The notes below the pieces were generated by a model. The model was given only the letters and a program-made list of their open reading frames with translations. It was not told where the DNA came from and did no database searches. Positions 27,901 to 34,350 of a DNA stretch of 64,000 bases are shown piece by piece. The DNA comes from Flavobacteriales bacterium. GTDB taxonomy: Bacteria > Bacteroidota > Bacteroidia > Flavobacteriales_F > PHOS-HE28. The translations under genes were made by a program, and so were the position numbers. The DNA lies in NCBI GenBank assembly GCA_019638115.1, contig JAHBUK010000003.1:310001-374000 (forward strand). Reading direction: 5' to 3'. Within the stretch, counting starts at the first letter, position 1; every line of letters begins with the position of its first letter.

Positions 27901-28115
27901 TCGATCTGGGCGCTGCCCTGCTCGCGTGCCGCAATACGTTCCAGGTATTGGAGCACACGCTCCTTCATTTCCCCTGCGGCCTTGTTGGTGAAGGTGAGCG
28001 CCAACACCCTGCGGTAGGCACCGGGGTCCTCGTTACGCACACAATGGGTCAGGTAGTGCTTTACCAATGCGTGGGTCTTGCCCGCACCGGCACCGCTATG
28101 GAGCACTTGGAACAT
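24993..28115 (-). CDS. UvrD/RecB-type helicase-nuclease, AddA-like
   Basis: A 1040-residue superfamily 1A helicase fused to a RecB-type nuclease, by family processing double-strand DNA ends for recombination with an AddB partner. Walker A is HSGAGAGKTHALV at ~6-18; other helicase motifs are VLALTFTNKAAGEMKERV, YLIDEFQDTSLLQW, LVGDAKQAIYRWR, VMTVHKAKGLEFPVVI and LNLLYVAFTRPVQRL. The C-terminal nuclease shows PDRVVFDGGQVRILDIKTG with the catalytic D and K. The start MFQVLHSGAGAGKT at 28115 lies 4 nt after a TATCTTCC box. It is probably paired functionally with the AddB-like gene at 16847, which has the same kind of upstream box. Confidence 0.92.
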   Translation of the reverse strand: MFQVLHSGAGAGKTHALVKHYLTHCVRNEDPGAYRRVLALTFTNKAAGEMKERVLQYLERIAAREQGSAQIDDVVEHLTKGAGIDAEQLAERAEATLRHMLHHWGDVAISTIDSFTRRVVRPFTRDLKLDHELRMTTEQDHYLGLSVDELIAQAGVEPTITGLLTEACLQLLDDERPWDPAKPLNDLSKELNKESSIGPLLQLATLAPERVSALIKELRTTNAQFRSSVNRIGEEALATISSVGIGEAEMANGKNGILGWFRKVARFEDVWDAPGVQVQKPIEGGKWHSGKASAQAQSALEAISGKLTELFHAANELRNTGYKAYLIRDAVAEELLTAYTLHALEEQLELVKLRDGVTFFSDLTRKVAQVVKREPVPFIHERMGDRYRHYLIDEFQDTSLLQWNSLLPLIDEALGSNGSALLVGDAKQAIYRWRNGEVRLFRDLPKLFGRDPEDEEEARRERKLVEAYKPAQPLLHNYRSSATIVSFNNALFGELATTLTDALQPIYHEHAQQQRRQQTGYVHLQLMERGADPDARSAARTDFLEEALRKALQDGFVPGDVAVLVRTARRGAEAAAHILSMGFAVVSPDGLKLSGDPVIELLIDLLRFQYSGDATAAARVLQYQAMLHAQGRSNVDPFADQADELPEPSKLLRTWLRDHGAPRLRTTLSALVDQLARANGILPTEDTQVLTLLDEVHTWSAEHGQDLGGFLDYWDRRGSQRSISPPAHSQAVQVMTVHKAKGLEFPVVIMTDAQMIGTRNDDRLWIDPRPTVPELGSALVRDKKLLRETAELPELQEEAALRTLDGLNLLYVAFTRPVQRLHALVPVDRTDEVTKALAAYVQAHGADDRLLLGEALPQEGRKEASSPWQLRDVAGTDAFDRLHFRREAPEDWDPMSEDVMRGFGNAVHEVLALVNTPEELPKSIAAVNGQGMLDDGQAKALEKLLGELLQRPALRPWFGPGLVIRNEATLITRQGKALRPDRVVFDGGQVRILDIKTGAPMASHHEQVRNYMHQLADMGHPNVEGALLYVRSGELEPVSP

Positions 28116-28119
28116 GGGC

Positions 28120-28127
28120 GGAAGATA
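28120..28127 (-). promoter_or_regulatory. Candidate -7 box (TATCTTCC) 4 nt from ATG
   Basis: On the minus strand before the addA-like start at 28115. The same octamer precedes the addB-like start (19595-19602, 9 nt from the ATG), so the two halves of the complex may share a promoter type. Confidence 0.4.
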
Positions 28128-28173
28128 GCAGCGCAGGTGACGGAACTCACGGCAAAGCCGGTGGTGCAGGCCA

Positions 28174-28181
28174 TACCTTTG
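28174..28181 (+). promoter_or_regulatory. -7 box TACCTTTG of the MbnP/peroxidase operon
   Basis: Perfect TAnnTTTG box ~80 bp upstream of the ATG at 28263, the only good promoter element in this divergent gap. It implies a leader of about 75 nt. Confidence 0.45.
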
Positions 28182-28262
28182 CCCTACACATGTCAATCCG
28201 GCTCCGGTGGCGTGCTCGAACCACAAGCATCACAGGTCCGTTCAATAGCAGTGAACATTGCC

Positions 28263-29024
28263 ATGAAAAAGTTCGCCCTTCTTCTTCCGATCGTACTTGT
28301 GCTGGTGGCCTGCACCAAGCCGGAAAAGCCTACGCCGCCCACGCCCGTACCGCCAGCCCCGAACACGGGTACGCTGCGTATCACCTTGGTGCCTGAGTGG
28401 GAGGGGCAGCCGCTGCAGTTCTTCACCGAGTACCGCAACTTCATGGACTACCGCGCCACGGTGGAACTGGTGAAGATGTACTTCGGCAACATCAGCATGG
28501 TGGAAGGAACGGACACGCTGCTGGTGAAGGATGTGGCCTTGTTCGATCTGGCCAATGCCGCAACGGTGGATATACCGGTGCCTGAAGGGGCCTGGTCCAC
28601 TATGCACGCCATGTTGGCCGTGCCTGCTGAACTGAACTATGCGGACCCGGCCTTGTACGGGTCTGGGCATCCGCTGAGCGTGAGCAACGGCACTTACTGG
28701 ACCTGGGCCACGGGCTACCGCTACGTGATGTTCGAGGGGCGCTACGATGCGGACCCACAAAGCACCGCCACGCTCACGAGCGCTTATGCCTTGCATCCGG
28801 GCATGGAGCCCAGCTTGGTGGAGTTCGGGCTTTCGCCGAGTTCGGGGATCACCATCGTGAAGGGGCAGACCACGGAACTCCAAGTGCGTGTTGCGGTGGA
28901 CCGCTTCTTCCATTCGGATGAATTCCAGATCGACCTGGCCACCGAGCACACCGCCCACGGCAACAACATTCCGCTGCAGTGGAAGTTGGTGAACAACGTG
29001 GTGAAGAGCATGAGCTTGGAATGA
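28263..29024 (+). CDS. MbnP-family copper-binding lipoprotein
   Basis: A 253-residue lipoprotein: MKKFALLLPIVLVLVAC gives a lipobox cysteine at 17, then a Pro-rich linker. The MbnP domain has GTLRITLVPEWEGQPLQF, YRATVELVKMYFGNIS, the family hallmark TYWTWATGYRYVMFEGRY (~144-160) and a C-terminal FFHSDEFQIDL. Known members bind copper in the periplasm, and in the methanobactin-associated prototype a tryptophan is oxidised to kynurenine by a partner di-haem enzyme. W146 or W148 could play that part here (inference). Its TGA overlaps the ATG of a di-haem peroxidase gene, consistent with the MbnP/MbnH pairing. Confidence 0.87.
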   Translation: MKKFALLLPIVLVLVACTKPEKPTPPTPVPPAPNTGTLRITLVPEWEGQPLQFFTEYRNFMDYRATVELVKMYFGNISMVEGTDTLLVKDVALFDLANAATVDIPVPEGAWSTMHAMLAVPAELNYADPALYGSGHPLSVSNGTYWTWATGYRYVMFEGRYDADPQSTATLTSAYALHPGMEPSLVEFGLSPSSGITIVKGQTTELQVRVAVDRFFHSDEFQIDLATEHTAHGNNIPLQWKLVNNVVKSMSLE

Positions 29025-30031
29025 TCCGCGGGCTCCATATCGGGCTGTTGCTGCTGCTCCTGGTGGGCTGCCGGAAGGACCCCGGTCTGGATACGCCCGA
29101 ACAGGACCGCCCCTTTGCCTTGGAGCTGCCGCCCGGCTTCAGCATGCCCCCGATCCCGGCGGACAATCCCCTCACCGAGGCATCCGTGCAACTCGGCAAG
29201 GCGCTGTTCTTCGATACCCGGCTTTCGCGCGACAATTCCATCAGCTGCGCCAGCTGCCACCTGCCGGACCGTGCCTTCAGCGACATCACCGCGGTGAGCG
29301 TGGGCGTTGATGGTCGCACCGGTTTCCGCAATTCGCCCACGCTGGCCAACGTGGGCTACCACACCCGCTTCTTCCGCGACGGGGGAGTGCCCACGCTGGA
29401 ACAACAGGTCATCGCACCCATCCATGATCCGGTGGAGATGGACCACAACATCCAGGTGGCCGCCGCCAACTTGCGCGATGTGGAACCCTACCGCCGCCTG
29501 AGCCTACTGGCCTACGGAAAGCCCTTGGACGCCTGGGTGCTCTCGCGGGCCGTAGCCAACTACCAGCGCACGCTCATCAGTGGTTGGAGCCGCTGGGACC
29601 GTTGGATGCAAGGCCAAGCCAGTGCACTGAACCCCTCGGAAGTGCGGGGCTGGCAGCTCTTCAGCAGCGAAGCTCTCAACTGCCTGGCCTGCCACGGTGG
29701 CAACGACCTCAGCGATCACGACTTCCACAACGTGGGGCAATACTTGGACTACGCCGATCCCGGTCGTGAACGGATCACCCTGCAGAGCGGCGACCTGGGC
29801 AAGTTCAAGACGCCCACCCTGCGCAACATCGCGCTTACGGCGCCGTACATGCACGACGGCACCATGGCCACGTTGGGTGAGGTGCTCGATCATTTCGCCA
29901 GCGGCGGCCTGTCCCACCCGGCGCGCAGCCCTGAAATGCGCACCTTCGTATTATCGCCGCAGGACAAGGCGGACCTGATCGCCTTCCTGAACGCGCTCAC
30001 GGACGAACGACCCTTGGATCAAGTACGATGA
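29021..30031 (+). CDS. Di-haem cytochrome c peroxidase / MbnH-type lipoprotein
   Basis: A 336-residue MauG/CcpA-family protein. MIRGLHIGLLLLLLVGC is a lipoprotein signal. Two haem-c motifs are visible: CASCH at 76-80 and CLACH at 221-225. KFKTPTLRNIALTAPYMHDG is the conserved C-terminal signature. By family it oxidises a partner using peroxide, or installs a modification as MbnH does. Its start overlaps the MbnP gene by 4 bp and its stop overlaps a second peroxidase by 4 bp, giving a tightly coupled three-gene operon. Confidence 0.92.
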   Translation: MIRGLHIGLLLLLLVGCRKDPGLDTPEQDRPFALELPPGFSMPPIPADNPLTEASVQLGKALFFDTRLSRDNSISCASCHLPDRAFSDITAVSVGVDGRTGFRNSPTLANVGYHTRFFRDGGVPTLEQQVIAPIHDPVEMDHNIQVAAANLRDVEPYRRLSLLAYGKPLDAWVLSRAVANYQRTLISGWSRWDRWMQGQASALNPSEVRGWQLFSSEALNCLACHGGNDLSDHDFHNVGQYLDYADPGRERITLQSGDLGKFKTPTLRNIALTAPYMHDGTMATLGEVLDHFASGGLSHPARSPEMRTFVLSPQDKADLIAFLNALTDERPLDQVR

Positions 30032-31152
30032 AGATGCTTCGCAACATTCCATTCGCCGCACTGCTTGTAGTGCTGTTCGCTCAAGTGGCTTGCAAACCCG
30101 ATCCCGAGGGACCCGAAGCACCCGGGCCAGGTGGGCACAACCCCACGCCCTACGCGCTGGAGATCCCGCCCAATTTCCCGCCCATGCCCATCCCGGCGGA
30201 TAATCCGATCACGGTGGAGGGGGTGCTGTTGGGGCGCCACCTTTTCTATGAGAAGCGGCTCTCGGGCAACAACACCATGAGCTGCGCCACCTGCCACCTA
30301 CAGACCCATGCCTTCGCCGATCCGGCCACCACCAGCGTGGGCATCGATGGCATAGCGGGAACCCGCAACAGCATGGCCTTGATCAACTTGGGTTGGGAGC
30401 AGCGCTTCTTCTGGGACGGACGTGCCATGAGCCTGGAAGAGCAGATCTTCTTCCCGGTGCGCGACCCCATTGAGATGCACGAGACCTGGCCCAACGCCGT
30501 GGCCAAGCTGCAAGCCGATCCCGCGTACGTGAGCCTGTTCGGCGCGGCTTTCGGCACCACCACCATCGATTCGGTGCTCACCTCCAAGGCCATGGCGCAG
30601 TTCCTGCGCACGCTCATCAGCGGCAACTCCAAGTTCGACAAGTGGTCGCGTGGCGAGGTGGCGTTGACCCCGGAAGAACAGGGGGGCTTCGTGCTTACAT
30701 TTTTAGAAGGTGGTGACCCCGCGGTGTTTCCGGGTGGCCAGTTCGGTGCGGACTGCTTCCATTGCCACCCGCATGGTGGTGGCCGATTCACCGACGGTCT
30801 GATGCGCAACAATGGTCTTGATTTCGAGGAGGACTGGACGGACCTGGGACTGGCTGGGATTACCGGCCTCCCTCAGGACCGGGCCAAATTCAAGACGCCC
30901 ACCTTACGGAACGTAGCCCTTACCGCACCCTATATGCACGATGGCCGGTTCCAGACCTTGGAAGAGGTTATCGAGCATTATAACAGCGGAGGAAAACCCT
31001 CGCCAACAGTGGATCCCAACATGAAGTACACCCAGGGTGGGCTCGGGTTGACGCCGGAGAAGAAGGCACAGCTGGTGGCTTTCCTCAACACCCTCACGGA
31101 TTGGGATTTCGTGAACGATGTGCGCTTCACCGACCCCGGTGCGCCCAACTGA
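30028..31152 (+). CDS. Second di-haem cytochrome c peroxidase-family lipoprotein
   Basis: A 374-residue paralogue of the preceding gene. The lipobox is VLFAQVAC (C22), followed by a Pro/Gly linker. Haem-c motifs are CATCH at 86-90 and CFHCH at 243-247, and the family signature KFKTPTLRNVALTAPYMHDG is present. Compared with its neighbour it has an extra ~20 residues before the second haem (FLEGGDPAVFPGGQFGAD) and a loop with GLDFEEDWTDLG. The ATGA overlap with the upstream stop indicates translational coupling. Two peroxidases with one MbnP suggest different maturation or electron-transfer roles. Confidence 0.92.
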   Translation: MKMLRNIPFAALLVVLFAQVACKPDPEGPEAPGPGGHNPTPYALEIPPNFPPMPIPADNPITVEGVLLGRHLFYEKRLSGNNTMSCATCHLQTHAFADPATTSVGIDGIAGTRNSMALINLGWEQRFFWDGRAMSLEEQIFFPVRDPIEMHETWPNAVAKLQADPAYVSLFGAAFGTTTIDSVLTSKAMAQFLRTLISGNSKFDKWSRGEVALTPEEQGGFVLTFLEGGDPAVFPGGQFGADCFHCHPHGGGRFTDGLMRNNGLDFEEDWTDLGLAGITGLPQDRAKFKTPTLRNVALTAPYMHDGRFQTLEEVIEHYNSGGKPSPTVDPNMKYTQGGLGLTPEKKAQLVAFLNTLTDWDFVNDVRFTDPGAPN

Positions 31153-31305
31153 TTGTCGACCTGAGCAAGGCTTTGTTCCGAAGGCCGGAACGTGGTGAGC
31201 CACACTGGTCGTTCCTGGGCGACCGGTCCTCAAAACACGTGTCACTTTTCCCTGGCGCCTGCGTTGAAGTTGCTGGCCGGTGCGATCATTCGCCGGCATG
31301 GCACC

Positions 31306-31851
31306 ATGGCATTGCGCATCTCCTTCAAACCCGGCATGCGCCAGTCGCAGCAAGCGGCGCGCTATTTCCACACCACGGTCGGTGCTTTGGTAGGCGACCT
31401 GGTGGAGCAACTCCACGAGCGCAGCTACCTGATCGCTGCGGAGAAAGGGCCATCGCTGCAACTACGCGCCTGGACCAAGGATGAATTGGATGAGGCCAAC
31501 CTGCACGAACTTCTCGATTGGTTGCTGAACCTGCGGGCCGACATCCATGCCCTGCATGAAGCCCCCGGTACTTCGGACCAAATGGCGCAAGTGGTGACCA
31601 ACTGGCTTGCGGCCCGACTGAACGGGGCGGACCTCTTTGTGGAACTCACCCTTGTTGAACCCGATGGACGGGTGCAAGAGCAAGCTGAGTTCTCCCTCTG
31701 CATGATGCGCGGCAGGACCGTGATGCTCAGCACCAACATGCTGCTCTTCACCTGGTTGGACCAAGACATTTTCGGCCTATCCCTGGCCGGGCATGGCAGC
31801 TATCTGCTGGAGCTGCAGGAAGAGGCGCACGGGTACCGCAAGGCCTCCTGA
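31306..31851 (+). CDS. Hypothetical protein
   Basis: A 181-residue soluble protein. It has a helical N-terminal half (QAARYFHTTVGALVGDLVEQL, LHELLDWLLNLRADIHAL) and a beta-strand-rich C-terminal half (FVELTLVEPDGRVQEQAEF, RTVMLSTNMLLFTWL). No signal peptide and no recognised family. The start MALRISFKPG was taken as the first ATG giving a compact protein; an in-frame ATG at 31192 would add 38 residues of poor composition. It is separate from the peroxidase operon by 153 bp that contain no other gene. Confidence 0.6.
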   Translation: MALRISFKPGMRQSQQAARYFHTTVGALVGDLVEQLHERSYLIAAEKGPSLQLRAWTKDELDEANLHELLDWLLNLRADIHALHEAPGTSDQMAQVVTNWLAARLNGADLFVELTLVEPDGRVQEQAEFSLCMMRGRTVMLSTNMLLFTWLDQDIFGLSLAGHGSYLLELQEEAHGYRKAS

Positions 31852-31944
31852 CGCCCTGCCATTGCAACGCATGTTGCTCCGGCCCAAGGGCTTTCGCCAT
31901 CTTCGCGGCCCCGTTCGCGGCACTTGGCCGGTCGGGACACTGCC

Positions 31945-32391
31945 ATGATGAAAGGGATCGCCATCAGCCGAAAGCTGCTCGGAGCCACGCCGGACATGAG
32001 CTTGAAAGAGCTGAGCACGCTCTACAAGGGCCTCATGAAGAAGCACCATCCGGACCGTTTCCAGGATGAAACGGAGCGTCAGGAGGCTGAGGTGATGAGC
32101 CAGCAGATCATTGGTGCGTACAAGCTGCTCGAGAGCATGCACCCGGAGACCTTGGCCGCCCAACAGGAGGACCTGGAGAAGGCCCTGGCGAGCAACGTGG
32201 CCAACTGGGACTACAAAGGCATCGTGCTCTCCATCCATTTCGGCAACGGCAGCGAATATGCCTTCTACGGTGTGCAGCGCAACACCTACAACAAGTTCGT
32301 GGCCACCAATGGTACGGCGCGTTTCGTGAAACGCAACCTGGTGGGCTCGTTCACCTACCGCCGCGTTACCGGTGCTCGGGCGGAGGAGTAG
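31945..32391 (+). CDS. J-domain-like plus KTSC domain protein
   Basis: A 148-residue protein. Residues ~15-60 form a short J-domain-like helical hairpin with the hallmark HPD in LMKKHHPDRFQDE. Residues ~90-140 are a KTSC-type domain (GIVLSIHFGNGSEYAFYGV, FVKRNLVGSFTYRRV). KTSC domains are suspected to bind nucleic acids, and J-domains recruit DnaK; how this protein combines the two is not known. The start was chosen at the ATG-ATG pair 31945/31948. Confidence 0.8.
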   Translation: MMKGIAISRKLLGATPDMSLKELSTLYKGLMKKHHPDRFQDETERQEAEVMSQQIIGAYKLLESMHPETLAAQQEDLEKALASNVANWDYKGIVLSIHFGNGSEYAFYGVQRNTYNKFVATNGTARFVKRNLVGSFTYRRVTGARAEE

Positions 32392-32402
32392 GGATCTGGA
32401 GC

Positions 32403-33038
32403 TTAGCTGATGGACCGATCACCGTCATGTCCACCCGTTGAGGTGTGTGGCCGGTCCGTGCTGTCGGACAGATCTTCCGGCATTTCCAGCAACCCGCTTT
32501 CATGACGTGCCCTGCGGATCTCATCCCAATAGCGGTGGTGCATGCGGCGGGCCAGTGCCAGCAGGTCCTCGTGTGCCATGCGCTCCGGATGCAACTGGAT
32601 GGGCCTGCGCTCTTCGAAAACCCGTCCCATTTCGTCCACCGTGTATAGGCCGGCGTATGGCGGAAGACGCAAGGGCGGGCCAGTGCGCAACACCTGGCAC
32701 GGCATGGCGAAGCAGAAGTAGTTGGGTCTGCGGCATGCGGTCGCTCCGGCTTTTTCACGGGCTGCTTCGCGCGCTTCCGCAGCTGTGCGCCCAACGCCAG
32801 CGGGCTTGATCGGGAAACTGCCGTTCAGCAGCAGGCCCTGGCTGTGTTTGGCTTTCAGCAGGTCCTGCTTCAGGTCGTTGCGGCTGATCTTGATCTCCAC
32901 CTCGCACACGTGGCCTTCCGGGGTAACGGTGAGCAGGTCGCTCTCCCACGCGAAGAGGTGCGCGTTGGGCGTGATCCACTCGTGCCGTAAGCTCGCTGCA
33001 TACAAGCGCATATGCCAGGCAATGTCGGCGGCGGTCAT
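32403..33038 (-). CDS. MmcB-like putative endonuclease-fold protein
   Basis: A 211-residue protein. FAWESDLLTVTPEGHVCEVEIKISRNDLKQDLLKAK (~29-64) has the spaced E/D...E-x-K residues of a PD-(D/E)XK-like core, and similar proteins occur in phage genomes and as MmcB-type DNA repair factors. A second conserved stretch is NYFCFAMPCQVL...PPYAGLYTVDEMG. The C-terminus (DRPHTSTGGHDGDRSIS) is probably disordered. The substrate is unknown; the phage resemblance may mean past acquisition, but no other phage genes are nearby. Confidence 0.6.
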   Translation of the reverse strand: MTAADIAWHMRLYAASLRHEWITPNAHLFAWESDLLTVTPEGHVCEVEIKISRNDLKQDLLKAKHSQGLLLNGSFPIKPAGVGRTAAEAREAAREKAGATACRRPNYFCFAMPCQVLRTGPPLRLPPYAGLYTVDEMGRVFEERRPIQLHPERMAHEDLLALARRMHHRYWDEIRRARHESGLLEMPEDLSDSTDRPHTSTGGHDGDRSIS

Positions 33039-33110
33039 GGTGCGGATGGAAAAGCCGTCAAGGGGCAGCGCTCAAGGTATGCAGAGGCGGCTTGGAACCG
33101 GCGCCCCGGC

Positions 33111-33118
33111 TACCTTTG
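33111..33118 (+). promoter_or_regulatory. -7 box TACCTTTG, 6 nt from ATG
   Basis: Perfect TAnnTTTG followed by six bases and the ATG of the DAHP synthase gene. A TTG lies at 33092-33094 (16-nt spacer, slightly short). It predicts a leaderless or nearly leaderless mRNA. Confidence 0.55.
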
Positions 33119-33124
33119 TACCGC

Positions 33125-34279
33125 ATGGTGAAAGCGGCATCCAGCCCCCTGAAAGCCTTGCCCTTTTCCCAATGGGGCATGGGCTTGGACCGCCCCCTGT
33201 TGGTGGCCGGCCCGTGCAGTGCCGAAAGTGAGGAACAGGTGATGCTGGCCGCGCAGGGCTTGAAAGCCGGTGGCCGTGCCCAGATCTTCCGTGCCGGCCT
33301 GTGGAAACCCCGAACCCGACCAGGCCAATTCGAGGGTGCTGGATTGGAGGCACTGCCTTGGTTGCAGCGCGTGAAGGCCGAGACCGGTCTGCTCACCATG
33401 ACCGAAGTGGCGACCGCCGAGCATGTGGAAGCCTGCCTGAAGGCCGGGGTGGACCTGCTTTGGGTCGGTGCCCGCACCACGCCCAACCCCTTCAGTGTGC
33501 AGGAGATCGCCGATGCACTGCGCGGAGTGGACATTCCGGTGTTGGTGAAGAACCCCATCAACCCCGACCTGCAGCTGTGGATCGGTGCCTTGGAACGTTT
33601 GGCCGGTGCCGGTCTTTCGCGTTTGGCCGCCGTGCATCGCGGTTTCAGTTGGTTCGAGCGCACGCCCTACCGGAACAGCCCCATGTGGGAGTTCCCCATC
33701 CGTTTGAAGGCCGGTTTCCCCGAGTTGGAAGTCTTGTGCGACCCGAGCCACATCGCAGGTAGCCGCGAACGCCTTGGCCAGGTGGCCCAGCAAGCGTTGG
33801 ACCTGGGGCTCAGCGGACTGATGCTGGAGGTGCATCCGGATCCCGATAATGCATGCAGCGATGCCCAGCAGCAGGTTACCCCGGAAGCCTATGGCGAGTT
33901 GGTGGATAGTCTCATCTTCCGTCAGGCAAGGCCTACGGCCACCATGCTTGACCGGCTCCAAGGTTTCCGCGACCTGATAGACCAGCTGGATGAGGAGATC
34001 GCCCAGAAGTTGGGTGCGCGCATGGACATCGCCGAGCGGATAGGTGAAGAGAAGCGCATCCAACAGGTCGCCATTCTGCAACCCGAGCGCTGGGAGCTGA
34101 TCATGCAGCGCTTGCTTGGCATGGCGCCACACTTGGGTCTGAGCGCCCAGTTCGTGAAGGAAATGATGGATGCCGTGCACCGCGAGAGCATCCGCCGCCA
34201 AACCCTCGGTTCCGCCGAATTGGAAGGTCATTCCGCCTCAGGATCTCCACTTTACCCCGGGAATGGCACAAGCCTCTAA
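33125..34279 (+). CDS. Bifunctional DAHP synthase / chorismate mutase (AroQ)
   Basis: A 384-residue shikimate-pathway fusion. Residues ~15-265 are a type Ib (KDO8P-like) DAHP synthase joining PEP and erythrose 4-phosphate: LLVAGPCSAESEEQV, FRAGLWKPRTRPGQFEG, WVGARTTPNPFSVQEI, PVLVKNPINPDLQLW, CDPSHIAGSRE, LMLEVHPDPDNACSDA. Residues ~280-365 are an AroQ chorismate mutase (LQGFRDLIDQLDEEIAQKLGAR, EEKRIQQVAI), converting chorismate to prephenate. The fused mutase often mediates feedback control. This arrangement is common in Bacteroidota. The start follows a TACCTTTG box by 6 nt. Confidence 0.95.
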   Translation: MVKAASSPLKALPFSQWGMGLDRPLLVAGPCSAESEEQVMLAAQGLKAGGRAQIFRAGLWKPRTRPGQFEGAGLEALPWLQRVKAETGLLTMTEVATAEHVEACLKAGVDLLWVGARTTPNPFSVQEIADALRGVDIPVLVKNPINPDLQLWIGALERLAGAGLSRLAAVHRGFSWFERTPYRNSPMWEFPIRLKAGFPELEVLCDPSHIAGSRERLGQVAQQALDLGLSGLMLEVHPDPDNACSDAQQQVTPEAYGELVDSLIFRQARPTATMLDRLQGFRDLIDQLDEEIAQKLGARMDIAERIGEEKRIQQVAILQPERWELIMQRLLGMAPHLGLSAQFVKEMMDAVHRESIRRQTLGSAELEGHSASGSPLYPGNGTSL

Positions 34280-34350
34280 GTAGGGAACCCCCTACCTTGT
34301 GCGACCTGCAACGGATCTGGAACAAACTGCTTTCAACCTTTCTCAACAAC

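Noticed and set aside
31160-31200. Terminator after the peroxidase operon (gttccg/cggaac hairpin)
   Set aside because: Only a 6-bp stem and no T-run on either side.
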